A DNA stretch of 46,157 bases from assembly GCA_020634935.1 (NCBI GenBank), contig JACKAT010000047.1:1-46157 (forward strand), in the 5' to 3' direction. Each line of letters begins with the position of its first letter. Position 1 is the stretch's first letter. The translations under genes were made by a program, and so were the position numbers. Positions 1 to 7,764 of this stretch are shown here, piece by piece. The stretch comes from Anaerolineales bacterium (lineage in GTDB: Bacteria > Chloroflexota > Anaerolineae > 4572-78 > J111). The notes beneath the pieces are model-generated. The model saw nothing but the letters and a program-made list of their open reading frames with translations. It was not told the DNA's origin and did no database searches.

Positions 1-611
1 CCTTGCAGCATACTCAAGCCGATGCCGCCGCAGCCGATGACCGCCGCCGAACTGCCGACCGCCACCTGCGCGGTCTTGACCACCGCGCCCACCCCGGTCG
101 CCACCGCGCAGCCGATAACCGCGGCCACTTCAAACGGCACATCGGCCGGGATGGGGATGGCGCTGGCCTGGTCGATGACGGCGTATTCGGCCATTGTGGC
201 CGCGCCGAGGTAATGCTTGAGGCTGATGCCGGTCGAGGTGTGCAGCCGCGAGGTGCCGTCCAGCAAACTGCCGGCGTAGATGGTCGAGCCGTAGCGCTCG
301 CACAGGTTGTAATGGCCGTTCAAGCAGTGGGCGCACTGCTCGCAGGCCGGCAGCCAGTTGATCAGGACGTGATCGCCCGGCTTCAGCCTCGTGACCGCGC
401 TGCCCACGGCCTCGACCACGCCGGCCCCCTCGTGGCCCAGCACCAGCGGCGGCGCGACGCTTAATTCGCCCCGAAAGGTGTGCAGGTCGGAGTGGCAGAC
501 GCCCGCCGCGTGCAGCTTAATCAATAGTTCCGTCGGCTGCGGCGGAGCCAGGTCGATGGTTTCAATAGAAAGTTGGTTGGTGCCGGTTACAACGGCGGCT
601 TTGATGTGCAT
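1..611 (-). CDS. Zinc-dependent alcohol dehydrogenase (N-terminal part, cut by window edge)
   Basis: Medium-chain zinc alcohol dehydrogenase, oxidising an alcohol to an aldehyde with NAD(P). Translating the minus strand from the ATG at 611 gives MHIKAAVV and about 203 residues before the window ends, so the C-terminal half (NAD-binding fold and end) is missing. Visible family marks are the catalytic-zinc cysteine in GVCHSDLH, the zinc-ADH signature GHEGAGVVEAVG, the structural-zinc cluster CEQCAHCLNGHYNLC (C-x2-C-x2-C-x7-C), the second catalytic-zinc cysteine in GCAVATGVGAV, and the start of the Rossmann loop (GCGGIGLS). The class resembles NAD-dependent class III/RXXR-like enzymes, but the substrate cannot be read from this fragment. 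It is transcribed leftward with a repeat-rich upstream region and no visible partner gene. The family is certain; the precise subclass is not. Confidence 0.93.
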   Translation of the reverse strand, partial: MHIKAAVVTGTNQLSIETIDLAPPQPTELLIKLHAAGVCHSDLHTFRGELSVAPPLVLGHEGAGVVEAVGSAVTRLKPGDHVLINWLPACEQCAHCLNGHYNLCERYGSTIYAGSLLDGTSRLHTSTGISLKHYLGAATMAEYAVIDQASAIPIPADVPFEVAAVIGCAVATGVGAVVKTAQVAVGSSAAVIGCGGIGLSMLQ

Positions 612-644
612 GGCTGGTTTTGATCTCCGTTAAGTTGAGAAGGT

Positions 645-705
645 GTCAGCTATATCAGCTATCGGCTGTCAGCTATCAGCTAACGGCTATCGGCTATCGG
701 CTGAC
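645..705. repeat. Short-period degenerate repeat (TATCGGCT/TATCAGCT words)
   Basis: About 60 bases made almost entirely of 7-8 base words such as CTATCGG, CTATCAG and CTGTCAG in a row. It lies just upstream of the alcohol dehydrogenase start. It has no coding potential and belongs to the same class of short-period tracts found elsewhere in the window. Confidence 0.75.
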
Positions 706-751
706 CGTGATTTTAGAAGAATGAGAAAGTATCATAATCGACAAGTTTTGT

Positions 752-1000
752 CAACGAGATTGGCGCGTCCATTTCAATTTGGCGTTTTACAGGTTGATTT
801 CAGGCGAAACGGAAGAAGCGGCGCGTCTTTATGACGAAGGGCTGCAAAGTGAGACGCCGGTCCACAATAGTAAAGATGCTCAAGAGGATTTGGTCGAATG
901 GTGGGAATTCTTTCCTGATCACGAGCCGGCTCAAGCGATGCTGGCGAAGATCACGGCGTATCTGGAAACACAGGCGAGTGATCCCCGGCCGTCGGGTTGA
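752..1000 (+). pseudogene. C-terminal remnant of a lost gene (tail of a helical, possibly TPR-like protein)
   Basis: An open frame ends at the TGA at 998-1000 and reads FNLAFYRLISGETEEAARLYD, then an acidic, amphipathic tail. It has the look of the last helices of a tetratricopeptide-like protein. There is no ATG and no Shine-Dalgarno site: the frame opens after a stop at 722-724, and the only candidate start is a TTG at 779. The protein-like segment appears to begin near 760, directly after low-complexity DNA, as expected if the rest of the gene was deleted. I do not recognise a specific family. It could also be a small real gene, but the missing start argues for a remnant. Confidence 0.35.
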
Positions 1001-1001
1001 A

Positions 1002-1121
1002 GCACTGAGCCACTGAAATGAAAATGATGGCACTGATACAAGCGGCTTCACCGTCAACCGCTCAGTGGATTCAGTCCAACTCAGTGCGTCAGTGGTTCAC
1101 CCTCCCCCGCCAAAGTCGCCC
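1002..1121. repeat. CAGTG-word repeat, copy 1 (left of the HNH cassette)
   Basis: Contains CACTGAGCCACTGA words on the left and TCAGTGGATTCAG...CTCAGTGCGTCAGTG on the right, so it can fold back on itself. The right part (about 1056-1121) is matched at roughly 80 percent by 2186-2255. The two copies sit on either side of the antitoxin-like/HNH gene pair. Confidence 0.6.
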
Positions 1122-1171
1122 CAGCATGACCTTCATTCTCTACACATCCACCTAAAAAACAAACCGGTTTT

Positions 1172-1198
1172 TTGCTGCGGCGCGGGATATGTTACAAT
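1172..1198 (+). promoter_or_regulatory. Candidate promoter for the antitoxin-like/HNH pair
   Basis: TACAAT at 1193-1198 matches the -10 box seen before several genes here. The best -35 is TTGCTG at 1172-1177 with a short 15-base spacer, so the -35 call is weak. A Shine-Dalgarno GGAGG lies at 1214-1218, just before the ATG at 1223. Confidence 0.4.
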
Positions 1199-1222
1199 TC
1201 TATAAACGTTCTGGAGGATGAT

Positions 1223-1564
1223 ATGACCGGCAAAGTGCAATATGTTACGGATGAACAGGGGCAGCAGGTGGGTGTTTTGCTGGATTTGGACGCATACCGG
1301 CGGCTGACCGGTCAAATCTCGTCCGATCCTGAACTGTTGACGGGGCTGAGTGAGGCCGAGCTTCGCGCTTTGGCGGAGAGTAAGTTAGCCCCGGCAGCGC
1401 AAGCGCGGCTGGATGAGCTGCTGGCCCAAAATAAGCTGCGGTCGCTTTCAGAGCCAGAAGAAGGGGAGTTGGACGGGCTGTTAGAACAGGTCGATCAGTT
1501 GACTATTCTTAAAACGCGCGCTCGTTATACTTTGCAACAGCAGCAGCTACCTGCAACGCCATGA
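1223..1564 (+). CDS. Small antitoxin-like protein paired with an HNH nuclease
   Basis: A 113-residue protein starting at the ATG at 1223, behind a good Shine-Dalgarno (GGAGG, 1214-1218). The N-terminus (MTGKVQYVTDEQGQQVGVLL, then DLDAYRRL) resembles the start of Phd/RelB-like small antitoxins, in which a short beta strand and a LxxYxRL helix form the DNA-binding half. The rest is a charged, leucine-rich helical stretch that could wrap a partner. It overlaps the next gene by four bases (ATGA), so the two are translationally coupled. Pairing a Phd-like N-terminus with a downstream HNH nuclease suggests an antitoxin or a regulator/immunity partner, but this is inference. No exact family name can be given. 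The candidate promoter ends 24 bases before the start codon. Confidence 0.75.
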   Translation: MTGKVQYVTDEQGQQVGVLLDLDAYRRLTGQISSDPELLTGLSEAELRALAESKLAPAAQARLDELLAQNKLRSLSEPEEGELDGLLEQVDQLTILKTRARYTLQQQQLPATP

Positions 1565-1989
1565 GTGTGTATATTCCGGTTGATTTGCAGCGCCGGGTTC
1601 GCTCCCACTTTGCTGAGCGTTGTGCTTACTGCCAAACGGCCGAGTCGCTAACGGTTGCCATTTTTGAAATAGAACATATCACCCCCCGTTCGGCTCAGGG
1701 TGAGACTGTTTTTGAAAATCTGTGTTTAGCCTGCCCCACGTGTAATCGGTTTAAATCTAATCGCCAAACCGCAGTTGATCCCCTCGATCAAGAAACGGTC
1801 CCTCTGTTTCATCCTCAGCAGCAGCGTTGGCAAGATCACTTTGTTTGGAATGAAGCCGCCACGGAGATCGTCGGGTTAACCCCAGTCGGTCGAGCAACCG
1901 TGGCCGCGCTCAAAATGAATCGTCTCCAACTTGTTCGGGTTCGCCGGATGTGGGTGAAGATGGATGAACATCCACCAAAAACCGTCTGA
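1561..1989 (+). CDS. HNH endonuclease (142 aa)
   Basis: Stand-alone HNH-type nuclease that would cut DNA with a metal bound by the beta-beta-alpha core. Two zinc-ribbon pairs, C21-x2-C24 and C58-x2-C61, bracket the core. The first histidine is in EIEHITPRS (H39), the central asparagine in FENL (N53), and the last position is in the CNRFKSN loop (N62). The 80-residue C-terminal part ends with LNRLQLVRVRRMWV-like basic helices that may bind DNA. Its length is typical of small HNH proteins common in Cyanobacteria and Chloroflexota. The start ATG at 1561 overlaps the stop of the antitoxin-like gene. The tight coupling suggests a two-gene module: toxin-like nuclease, defence nuclease, or homing-type remnant. 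Which of these it is cannot be told from sequence alone. Confidence 0.9.
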   Translation: MSVYIPVDLQRRVRSHFAERCAYCQTAESLTVAIFEIEHITPRSAQGETVFENLCLACPTCNRFKSNRQTAVDPLDQETVPLFHPQQQRWQDHFVWNEAATEIVGLTPVGRATVAALKMNRLQLVRVRRMWVKMDEHPPKTV

Positions 1990-2057
1990 GCTAAACGTAA
2001 CTTCTCGCTAATCCTAATGAAATGGATGAAGCCTCTGATAAGAACTTTCCTCGGATC

Positions 2058-2154
2058 AGACCTTACAGGTTTCCGCATGGTGTTTGAGATAACGAATCTC
2101 TCCCGAGGGAACTGTATTTAGGTCAAACTTGGCATCTGAAAACCTGTAAGGTCT
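2058..2154. repeat. Hairpin repeat, AGACCTKACAGG family, copy 1
   Basis: Perfect 15-base inverted repeat: AGACCTTACAGGTTT at 2058-2072 pairs with AAACCTGTAAGGTCT at 2140-2154, around a 67-base loop. A relative with arms AGACCTGACAGG/CCTGTCAGGTCT lies at 25235-25330. It looks like a small non-autonomous hairpin element. Confidence 0.7.
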
Positions 2155-2177
2155 TGTGCTTCCCTGACAAAAGCCGC

Positions 2178-2258
2178 CCCACCCCCAACCGCTCAGTGAA
2201 TTCAGTCCCATTCAGTGCATCAGGGGTTCACCCTCCCCGTCCAAGCTGCCCAAACCAT
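2178..2258. repeat. CAGTG-word repeat, copy 2 (right of the HNH cassette)
   Basis: Matches the right half of the repeat at 1002-1121 (CTCAGTGAATTCAGTC..., then TTCACCCTCCCC). The fold-back left arm is missing here. Confidence 0.55.
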
Positions 2259-2295
2259 CGAGCCGTCCGCTCGGCGGAGGGGCTGCGCTGGTGAT

Positions 2296-2830
2296 TCATA
2301 CGGTCAAACGCGTCGGGGCAACTGATCGAGTGGTCGATCAGACGACCTGACGGGTCGGACCATCGAATCGAGTGGTCGATCAGACGACCTGACGGGTCGG
2401 ACCATCGAATCGAGTGGTCGATCAGAGGGTCGGACCCGTGGGACCATTGGATCGAGTTGTGAGATCATACGGTCAAACGCGTCGGGGCATATGATCGAGT
2501 GATTGATCAGACGACCTGACCGGTCGGACCATCCGATCGAGTGGTCGATCAGAGGGCCGGACCGGTGGAACCATTCGATCGAAGGGTGACATGACCAAGT
2601 CGGAGGGCGCCGGATGATATGATCGAGCGGTCGATCAGACGACCTGATGGGTCGGACCATCGAATCGAGTGGGCGGTCGAACGGTCCGAACCGTCGGACT
2701 ATCGAATTGAGTCGTCAAGCCGATCACCTGACGGGTCGGAGCCACTGATTACGGGGTCGATGACGTCGTCAGCTCGATTGGGTTAATCGATCGACAGCGT
2801 GAGGTATATCCCCCGACCCGTCGGGGCAGC
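2296..2830. repeat. 42-bp tandem array built of dyads, with a ~169-bp higher-order period
   Basis: Degenerate tandem repeat with a 42-base unit. In the cleanest copies (about 2333-2420) each unit carries two dyads: ATCGA-GTGG-TCGAT and CGACC-TGACG-GGTCG. A longer phrase (TCATACGGTCAAACGCGTCG) recurs at 2296 and 2465, that is 169 bases apart or about four units, so there is a higher-order repeat. The array decays outward to about 2830. Because 42 is divisible by three, long open frames appear on the minus strand, but they encode only the repeat. There are no unique spacers, so it is not CRISPR. Function unknown; candidates are a protein-binding array or a recombination hot spot. Confidence 0.85.
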
Positions 2831-2919
2831 TTATCGACGACTCGGTCAGACGGTCGGGCGCATCAGCTGAACTTCCCGGCTAAGGCTAAGGAGGACTCGC
2901 CCAAATTTGATGAGTGAGG

Positions 2920-2948
2920 TAAACAATTGATCGCAGGGCGGTTACAAT
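2920..2948 (+). promoter_or_regulatory. Promoter of the truncated paralogue (TAAACA-17-TACAAT)
   Basis: TAAACA at 2920-2925 and TACAAT at 2943-2948 are 17 bases apart. The surrounding block (ACAATTG ... GGTTACAATGGTTCTAACT) is a close copy of the block before the gene at 6932, so promoter and gene were duplicated together. Confidence 0.55.
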
Positions 2949-3014
2949 GGTTCTAACTATTACTAACTTCATATTAACGTTCTTCACGCTAGTCCAAGAA
3001 CCCGGAGGTACTTG

Positions 3015-3200
3015 ATGCATCAGATTCAGTTAGACACCGGCAGTTCTCACCACGTTCGTATTCCCGGCCCGGACCAATGGTCCGACCTGATCGACCTGGG
3101 CCAATCGGTTGTGGCCTACGATCAAACCTTGCCCCCCGAGGAGCAGTGTCGTTACACCCCTGACATTGCTGACCTACTGCAAATCTGCATTCCCCTATGA
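3015..3200 (+). pseudogene. Truncated paralogue of the 272-aa unknown protein encoded at 6932-7750
   Basis: A 61-residue frame starts at the ATG at 3015 behind GGAGG (3004-3008). Its segment DLIDLGQSVVAYDQTLPPEEQ aligns with ELLDLSHTFLDYDRSLPPERQ of the 272-residue protein at 6932, and both start with a similar beta-rich N-terminus (HVRIPGP... against RIHFPPAY...). The frame stops after ADLLQICIPL, where the full-length protein continues for about 200 residues, so this is only the N-terminal quarter. The promoter block is also conserved. Either a duplicated gene has decayed or a short N-terminal-only version is retained; the intact start signals leave the second option open. Confidence 0.6.
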
Positions 3201-3425
3201 CAATCCAATGAAAAGTGGCCCGGCAGGGGAAATTTGCAGCGACAACGCCAATAGTTCCCGGCGAAGGCTTCTTTTATAGCCATGTCTGAGGGATTTCTCC
3301 GCCTTCGGCTCCGAAATGACAAACCCGACTTTAATGATCGAACTCAGCTTAATCAGTTTTGCCCCCTACTCCCTACTTTCTTCCCCTTCATAATTCATAA
3401 TTCATCCCTCCTCCTTCATCCTTGA
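3201..3425. other. Intergenic spacer with low-complexity tail
   Basis: No gene is seen. The left half has fold-back words (TTCTCCGCCTTCGGCTCCGAAATG). The right half (about 3360-3425) is a short-period T/C-rich tract of CATAATTCATAATTCATCC-like words, similar to tracts at 34.9, 38.8 and 43.7 kb. It separates the converging truncated paralogue and histidine kinase. Confidence 0.6.
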
Positions 3426-6400
3426 TCATTCATCCTTCGTTAACACCGTTCTGACTTTTTGCAAAAGCTTGAGAATAGTAAACGGTTTCTGTAAGAAGTT
3501 AATCCCCTCATACAAAATGCCGTGATGGACAATAACGTTATCGGTGTAACCGGACATATACAGAACCCGAAGACCGGGTTGACGTTCGCGCAGGTTTTGG
3601 TACAGTTCGCGGCCGTTCATGCCGGGCATAATGACATCGGTTAGCAGCAGGTGAATCGTCTCCCGATAGTCGGCGGCCAATTGGCGGGCGTGGGTGATAC
3701 TTTTGGCTTCCAAAACGTGATAGCCGTGGGTTTCCAGGGTCTCAACCGTCAATTTGCGGACCATTGCTTCATCTTCAACCACCAAAATGGTTTCGGCGCC
3801 GAAGAGTGAATGGGGTTCTAAAGTGACGGCGGCGACCGGGGCCAGACCGATGCTCTCAGCTTGGGGTAGGTAGATCTTGAAGGTCGTGCCTCGGCCCGGT
3901 TCGCTATAGACCCAAATATAGCCTTGATGCTGCCGGATGATGCCGAAGACCGTCGCCAAGCCCAGACCGGTGCCTTTGCCTCGGGCCTTGGTGGTGAAGA
4001 AGGGGTCAAAGATGCGGGCCTGGGTGGCGGCGTCCATACCGTGGCCGGTATCGCTGACGGCCAGCATGGCGTAATGGCCCGCCCCTTGAATATCGATATG
4101 ATTTTTGAGATACGTCTCGTCCAGATAAACGTTGGCTGTTTCGATGGTCAGCGCGCCGCCCTCCGGCATGGCGTCACGGGCGTTGATGACCAAATTGAGC
4201 AGCACTTGCTCTAACTGCGATTGGTCGGCCTTCACCGGGTGGAGATCGGCCGCCAGGAATGTCTCCAGTTCGATATCTTCGCCAATGAGACGCTGCAGCA
4301 TCTTTTCGAAGTCGATAATGAGCGGGTTAAGGTCGAGCACGTGCATTTGCAAGATTTGTTTGCGGCTAAAGGCCAGAATTTGACGAGTCAGGTCGGCGGC
4401 GCGCTGGGCGGCCTGTCGAATGAGGTCCAAATCTTTGTAAAGCGGGTCGCCGGAGGATAAGTTCATCATACCCAACTCGGCGTAGCCGATGATGGGGACG
4501 AGAATGTTGTTGAAATCGTGGGCCACTCCCCCGGCCAGGTGACCGATGGCTTCCATCTTTTGGGCCTGATAATATTGTTCCTCCAGGTTTTTGCGCTCGG
4601 TAATGACTTCCGAAAACAAGATGACGCCGCCGATTTCGCCGGAAGACTCATACCAGGGATGAATTTCCCAGCGGACCCAATCCAGTTTGCCGTCGGACCG
4701 GGGAAACGGATCTTCAGCAGCTTTTTCGACCGCGCCGGCGAGGCAGCGCCGGTGGATGTCGCGCCAGCGCGGCGGGGTTTCGGGAAAGACCTCATAGTGA
4801 GACCGACCGATTAAATCCGGGTGGCCTAGCTCATAATCAATCAAGTAGCGCCGGCTGGCGGCAATGTAGCGCATATCCCGGTCAAACATGGCGATGGCCG
4901 CCGGCGCGTTTTCCACAAAAAGCTGCAAGACCTGTTCGCTGCGGCGTAAGGCGTCTTCTATCTGTTTACGCTCGGTCATGTCACGATTGACTGAAACGGT
5001 ACCCAGGGGCCGCCCCGCTTTATCCTTGAGGATAGCGGTTGAGACCATAATGTTAATAAAGGCGCCGTCGCGGCGCTGCTGTACCAGCTCACCTTGCCAG
5101 CGACCTTGTTGCAGCAACTGGTTTATGACAGCTTCACGGTTATTATCGGGGTATCGCGTAGGTATGATGGCCGTGGCCGGCTGACCGACCACCGCCGCGG
5201 CCGGCCAGCCATAGGTGACTTCGGCTGCTTTGTTCCAAGCGCGGATGACATAGTTCAGATCGGTGGCGATGATGGCGTCAGATACATTTTCAAGTAGATT
5301 GGCCTGATACTGCAGTTGCGCCTCGGCCCGGACCCGCTCGCTGATGTCACGCAGGATAACCGTGTAAAGCAGTTGGTCGTCGATGTGGGTTTGTGAAATC
5401 GAGGCTTCAATCGGAAACTCCTCGCCGTTCGCCCGCCGGCCGGTAACGTATTCACGGTTATTCATGGGGCGATTGGCGGTCCTGGTTCGGCCAAAGGTCT
5501 CGATGTGCCGCCGGTGCGCCTGTTGAAACCGATCCGGGATCAGCCGGTCGAGCGATTGGCCCAGAAGTTCGTCCGCCGGCAGGCCAAACATCTGCTCCGC
5601 CGAGGCGTTGAACAGGATGATGCGCTGATCGGCATCGACGGTGATAATCGCATCCATTGCGGAGGCGATGATGCCGGCCAAGCGGCTTTGCATGATGTGC
5701 AGCTCATGCTCGGCCTGTTTGAGGTGGGTAATATCTTGGGTTGTGCTCAAAATGCGTTTTGGCCGGCCATTTTCATCGCGCTCTAGGGTAGCGATATGGC
5801 CATCAACCCACACCCAATGACCTGATTTATGTTTCACCCGCCACTCATAGTGGTAATCTTCTTTTCGGCCCGCAACATAGTCGGAAAACTCTTGCTTGGC
5901 CGTTACCCGGTCATCGGGATGAACATGGTTGATGACCCATTCCAGCCGTTCTTCCGGACGGAACGGCATTTCCTCTAACTCGTAGCCCAAAATAGCGGCC
6001 CAGGGACCGCCGCGATAGCGGTCATGACTAAACGGAATAGAATACTCAATGATCACCACCCCCGCTAATTCCAGGGCCAGGGCCAGGCGGTGTTCGCTTT
6101 GTTCGCGTTTGAGGGCATAGGGCCGCAACGTTGCCGTCAGCGACCAGATTAGCCAGCCAAGAAAGCCCATAAGAAAAGAACGAGCCAGCACGCCCATCAA
6201 TGACAGCGATGGGGATGATACCAACCACGACAGCAGATAAGCCAGGGGAACAGCGCCTAATAAGATGAGATTGAAAGGGGGGCGCAGCATCATGGGGTAA
6301 ATGGCCGCCAGGATGAAGTACCAGAGGAAGAACTCGGCGTCGGCGCTGCCGGTGGTGAAGAGCAGCAGCCAGGTCAGACCCAACATCATTCCGGCCCGAA

Positions 6401-6635
6401 CGACCAGGGCCGGCTGAGATTGGCCCCAGCGACTTCTCCCCCACCCTCCTAATAGCAGGACGCTGACCACAGCCGTCCACTGCCAGCCTGTATCGCCCAG
6501 CCGGAACAGGGTTATCAACCCGTGTAGTCCCAGAACCAGCAGCGCCAGCGGCTCTAATTTGGCCAACTGCCGGTCGATGGCGATAGGGAGTTCTATCTTA
6601 CGGAAGATGAGCGAAGTTAGCCTTGCATCCATCAT
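3426..6635 (-). CDS. Hybrid sensor histidine kinase, membrane-bound, four PAS domains and a receiver
   Basis: A 1069-residue signal-transduction kinase that autophosphorylates on histidine and passes the phosphate to its own receiver. Residues about 25-175 form five or six membrane helices. Four PAS domains follow: about 180-305 (PAS_3-like, with HPDD and YEWRVKHKSGHWVW), 315-435, 440-560 and 565-685. The phosphoacceptor is H706 in GGVAHDFNN. The ATP-binding domain shows NLVINARDAM (about 814-823), DTGHGMD (about 862), FDPFFTTK and GTGLGLATV. The C-terminal receiver (about 950-1065) has VVEDEA, phosphoacceptor D1000 in LLLTDVIMPG, and K1050 in LQKPF. A double ATG lies at 6630-6635, with AGGA a few bases upstream. 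No response regulator or output gene is adjacent, so its target is unknown. The signal is not deducible; PAS domains may bind haem, flavin or small ligands. Confidence 0.96.
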   Translation of the reverse strand: MMDARLTSLIFRKIELPIAIDRQLAKLEPLALLVLGLHGLITLFRLGDTGWQWTAVVSVLLLGGWGRSRWGQSQPALVVRAGMMLGLTWLLLFTTGSADAEFFLWYFILAAIYPMMLRPPFNLILLGAVPLAYLLSWLVSSPSLSLMGVLARSFLMGFLGWLIWSLTATLRPYALKREQSEHRLALALELAGVVIIEYSIPFSHDRYRGGPWAAILGYELEEMPFRPEERLEWVINHVHPDDRVTAKQEFSDYVAGRKEDYHYEWRVKHKSGHWVWVDGHIATLERDENGRPKRILSTTQDITHLKQAEHELHIMQSRLAGIIASAMDAIITVDADQRIILFNASAEQMFGLPADELLGQSLDRLIPDRFQQAHRRHIETFGRTRTANRPMNNREYVTGRRANGEEFPIEASISQTHIDDQLLYTVILRDISERVRAEAQLQYQANLLENVSDAIIATDLNYVIRAWNKAAEVTYGWPAAAVVGQPATAIIPTRYPDNNREAVINQLLQQGRWQGELVQQRRDGAFINIMVSTAILKDKAGRPLGTVSVNRDMTERKQIEDALRRSEQVLQLFVENAPAAIAMFDRDMRYIAASRRYLIDYELGHPDLIGRSHYEVFPETPPRWRDIHRRCLAGAVEKAAEDPFPRSDGKLDWVRWEIHPWYESSGEIGGVILFSEVITERKNLEEQYYQAQKMEAIGHLAGGVAHDFNNILVPIIGYAELGMMNLSSGDPLYKDLDLIRQAAQRAADLTRQILAFSRKQILQMHVLDLNPLIIDFEKMLQRLIGEDIELETFLAADLHPVKADQSQLEQVLLNLVINARDAMPEGGALTIETANVYLDETYLKNHIDIQGAGHYAMLAVSDTGHGMDAATQARIFDPFFTTKARGKGTGLGLATVFGIIRQHQGYIWVYSEPGRGTTFKIYLPQAESIGLAPVAAVTLEPHSLFGAETILVVEDEAMVRKLTVETLETHGYHVLEAKSITHARQLAADYRETIHLLLTDVIMPGMNGRELYQNLRERQPGLRVLYMSGYTDNVIVHHGILYEGINFLQKPFTILKLLQKVRTVLTKDE

Positions 6636-6836
6636 CTTGTCCTAACCTGATTTTTTGGTGACTTTAAAATAAGATGTGCCTGTGGGGGCTGTAAAACTCT
6701 GTTGTTGATAATTTACCGGTAGGGTTATCGATTGAAACGTGTAATTCTTAAGTATAACATGATCGACTGTGAGGGTAAAAGGCTAAAACAAATAAGACGG
6801 TTTTACAGTGGTTGAACATAGATTTGAGAGGCGATG

Positions 6837-6865
6837 TGGACAATTGGCCGGAGTGTGGTTACAAT
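6837..6865 (+). promoter_or_regulatory. Promoter TGGACA-17-TACAAT
   Basis: TGGACA (6837-6842) and TACAAT (6860-6865) with a 17-base spacer make a near-consensus sigma-70 type promoter. It is followed by AGTTCTAACTTTTA, conserved at the 2.9-kb paralogue. The ATG is 66 bases downstream of the -10 box. Confidence 0.65.
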
Positions 6866-6931
6866 AGTTCTAACTTTTACGTTGTTTCCCATTTCATTTC
6901 AGATACCATCTAGCATCTAGGAGATACCCCC

Positions 6932-7750
6932 ATGCTGTCTATCTACATTAATGTCAAAGGTCCGCTGCGCATCCATTTTCCCCCAGCCTACTGCTGGGCC
7001 GAGTTACTTGATCTGTCCCACACCTTTCTGGACTATGATCGATCGCTGCCGCCCGAGCGACAGTCAAAGACAGAGCGCGTGATAGTTAAGTATTTGCCGA
7101 GGGCCATAGAGGTGTACGATAACTATCACGCCGGCATCCGCCAACGCGACAAGGCGCTGCAAGCTCTCAAACAGATCGATCAGCAGGCTGTTCCCTTAAC
7201 CCGCGAAATCTACTGGAATGTCAAAGCCGCCACGCTGGCGGCCCCGGAGCAAGCCGCCGAGTGGGGCTATACGGTTAAAGACGTTACCGGGGTTTGGGTG
7301 CGCCCGCACTCTCGCCCCAACCGGCTGGCGCTGTTGAACGCCTATATCGCCCAAGAGGAGCGCCGGCCTGTCGAAACGCGCTTCTCTAGCCCTGATCTGG
7401 CGACGGTGAAACAGGCGCGGGACGCTCTGGCCGAACAGTGGGCCGCCTACCAGAGCGGCCTTGAGCTGTACCGCTCGAGCTATGTGGCCGGTAAAGAAGC
7501 GTTTCGTCATCTGTCTGTTTGCCTGCGCCTGGCCGCGGTGAACCTCATGCTCTTTTATTTTGATCACAAGCTGTCGTTTGAATTACAGCAGTGGGGTTTT
7601 ACGCTGGTCGAGCGCCAAACCGGCCAGGTCGTCCGCAGCGAGGCTGAGGTGGCCGAGTTGATCGCGCCGGAGCCGATGATGGGGGAGATACCCGATGAAG
7701 ATACGATCGATGCGGTCGTTGAGCCGGATCATCGCGCTCAAGGGGGATAA
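6932..7750 (+). CDS. Unrecognised 272-aa protein (full-length paralogue of the 3.0-kb fragment)
   Basis: I do not recognise this family. The start ATG at 6932 follows AGGAG (6919-6923). The N-terminal 60 residues contain a beta-rich stretch, the motif LLDLSHTFLDYDRSLPPERQ shared with the truncated copy at 3015, and a tyrosine-rich helix (IEVYDNYH). Residues about 75-110 and 150-235 are strongly helical, with alternating charged positions (ATVKQARDALAEQWAAYQ). The C-terminus is acidic and ends in a disordered-looking tail. There are no membrane segments, no cysteine pairs and no signal peptide, so a soluble cytoplasmic, mostly helical protein is likely. It stands alone between the histidine kinase, which is divergently transcribed, and a convergent small gene. 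Duplication with its promoter suggests a lineage-specific accessory family. Confidence 0.85.
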   Translation: MLSIYINVKGPLRIHFPPAYCWAELLDLSHTFLDYDRSLPPERQSKTERVIVKYLPRAIEVYDNYHAGIRQRDKALQALKQIDQQAVPLTREIYWNVKAATLAAPEQAAEWGYTVKDVTGVWVRPHSRPNRLALLNAYIAQEERRPVETRFSSPDLATVKQARDALAEQWAAYQSGLELYRSSYVAGKEAFRHLSVCLRLAAVNLMLFYFDHKLSFELQQWGFTLVERQTGQVVRSEAEVAELIAPEPMMGEIPDEDTIDAVVEPDHRAQGG

Positions 7751-7764
7751 TCTAAGGTCAGGAC

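Noticed and set aside
2304..2660. 118-codon open frame on the minus strand
   Set aside because: It lies wholly in the 42-bp repeat array; the peptide merely repeats the unit (period 14 residues) and there is no start signal.
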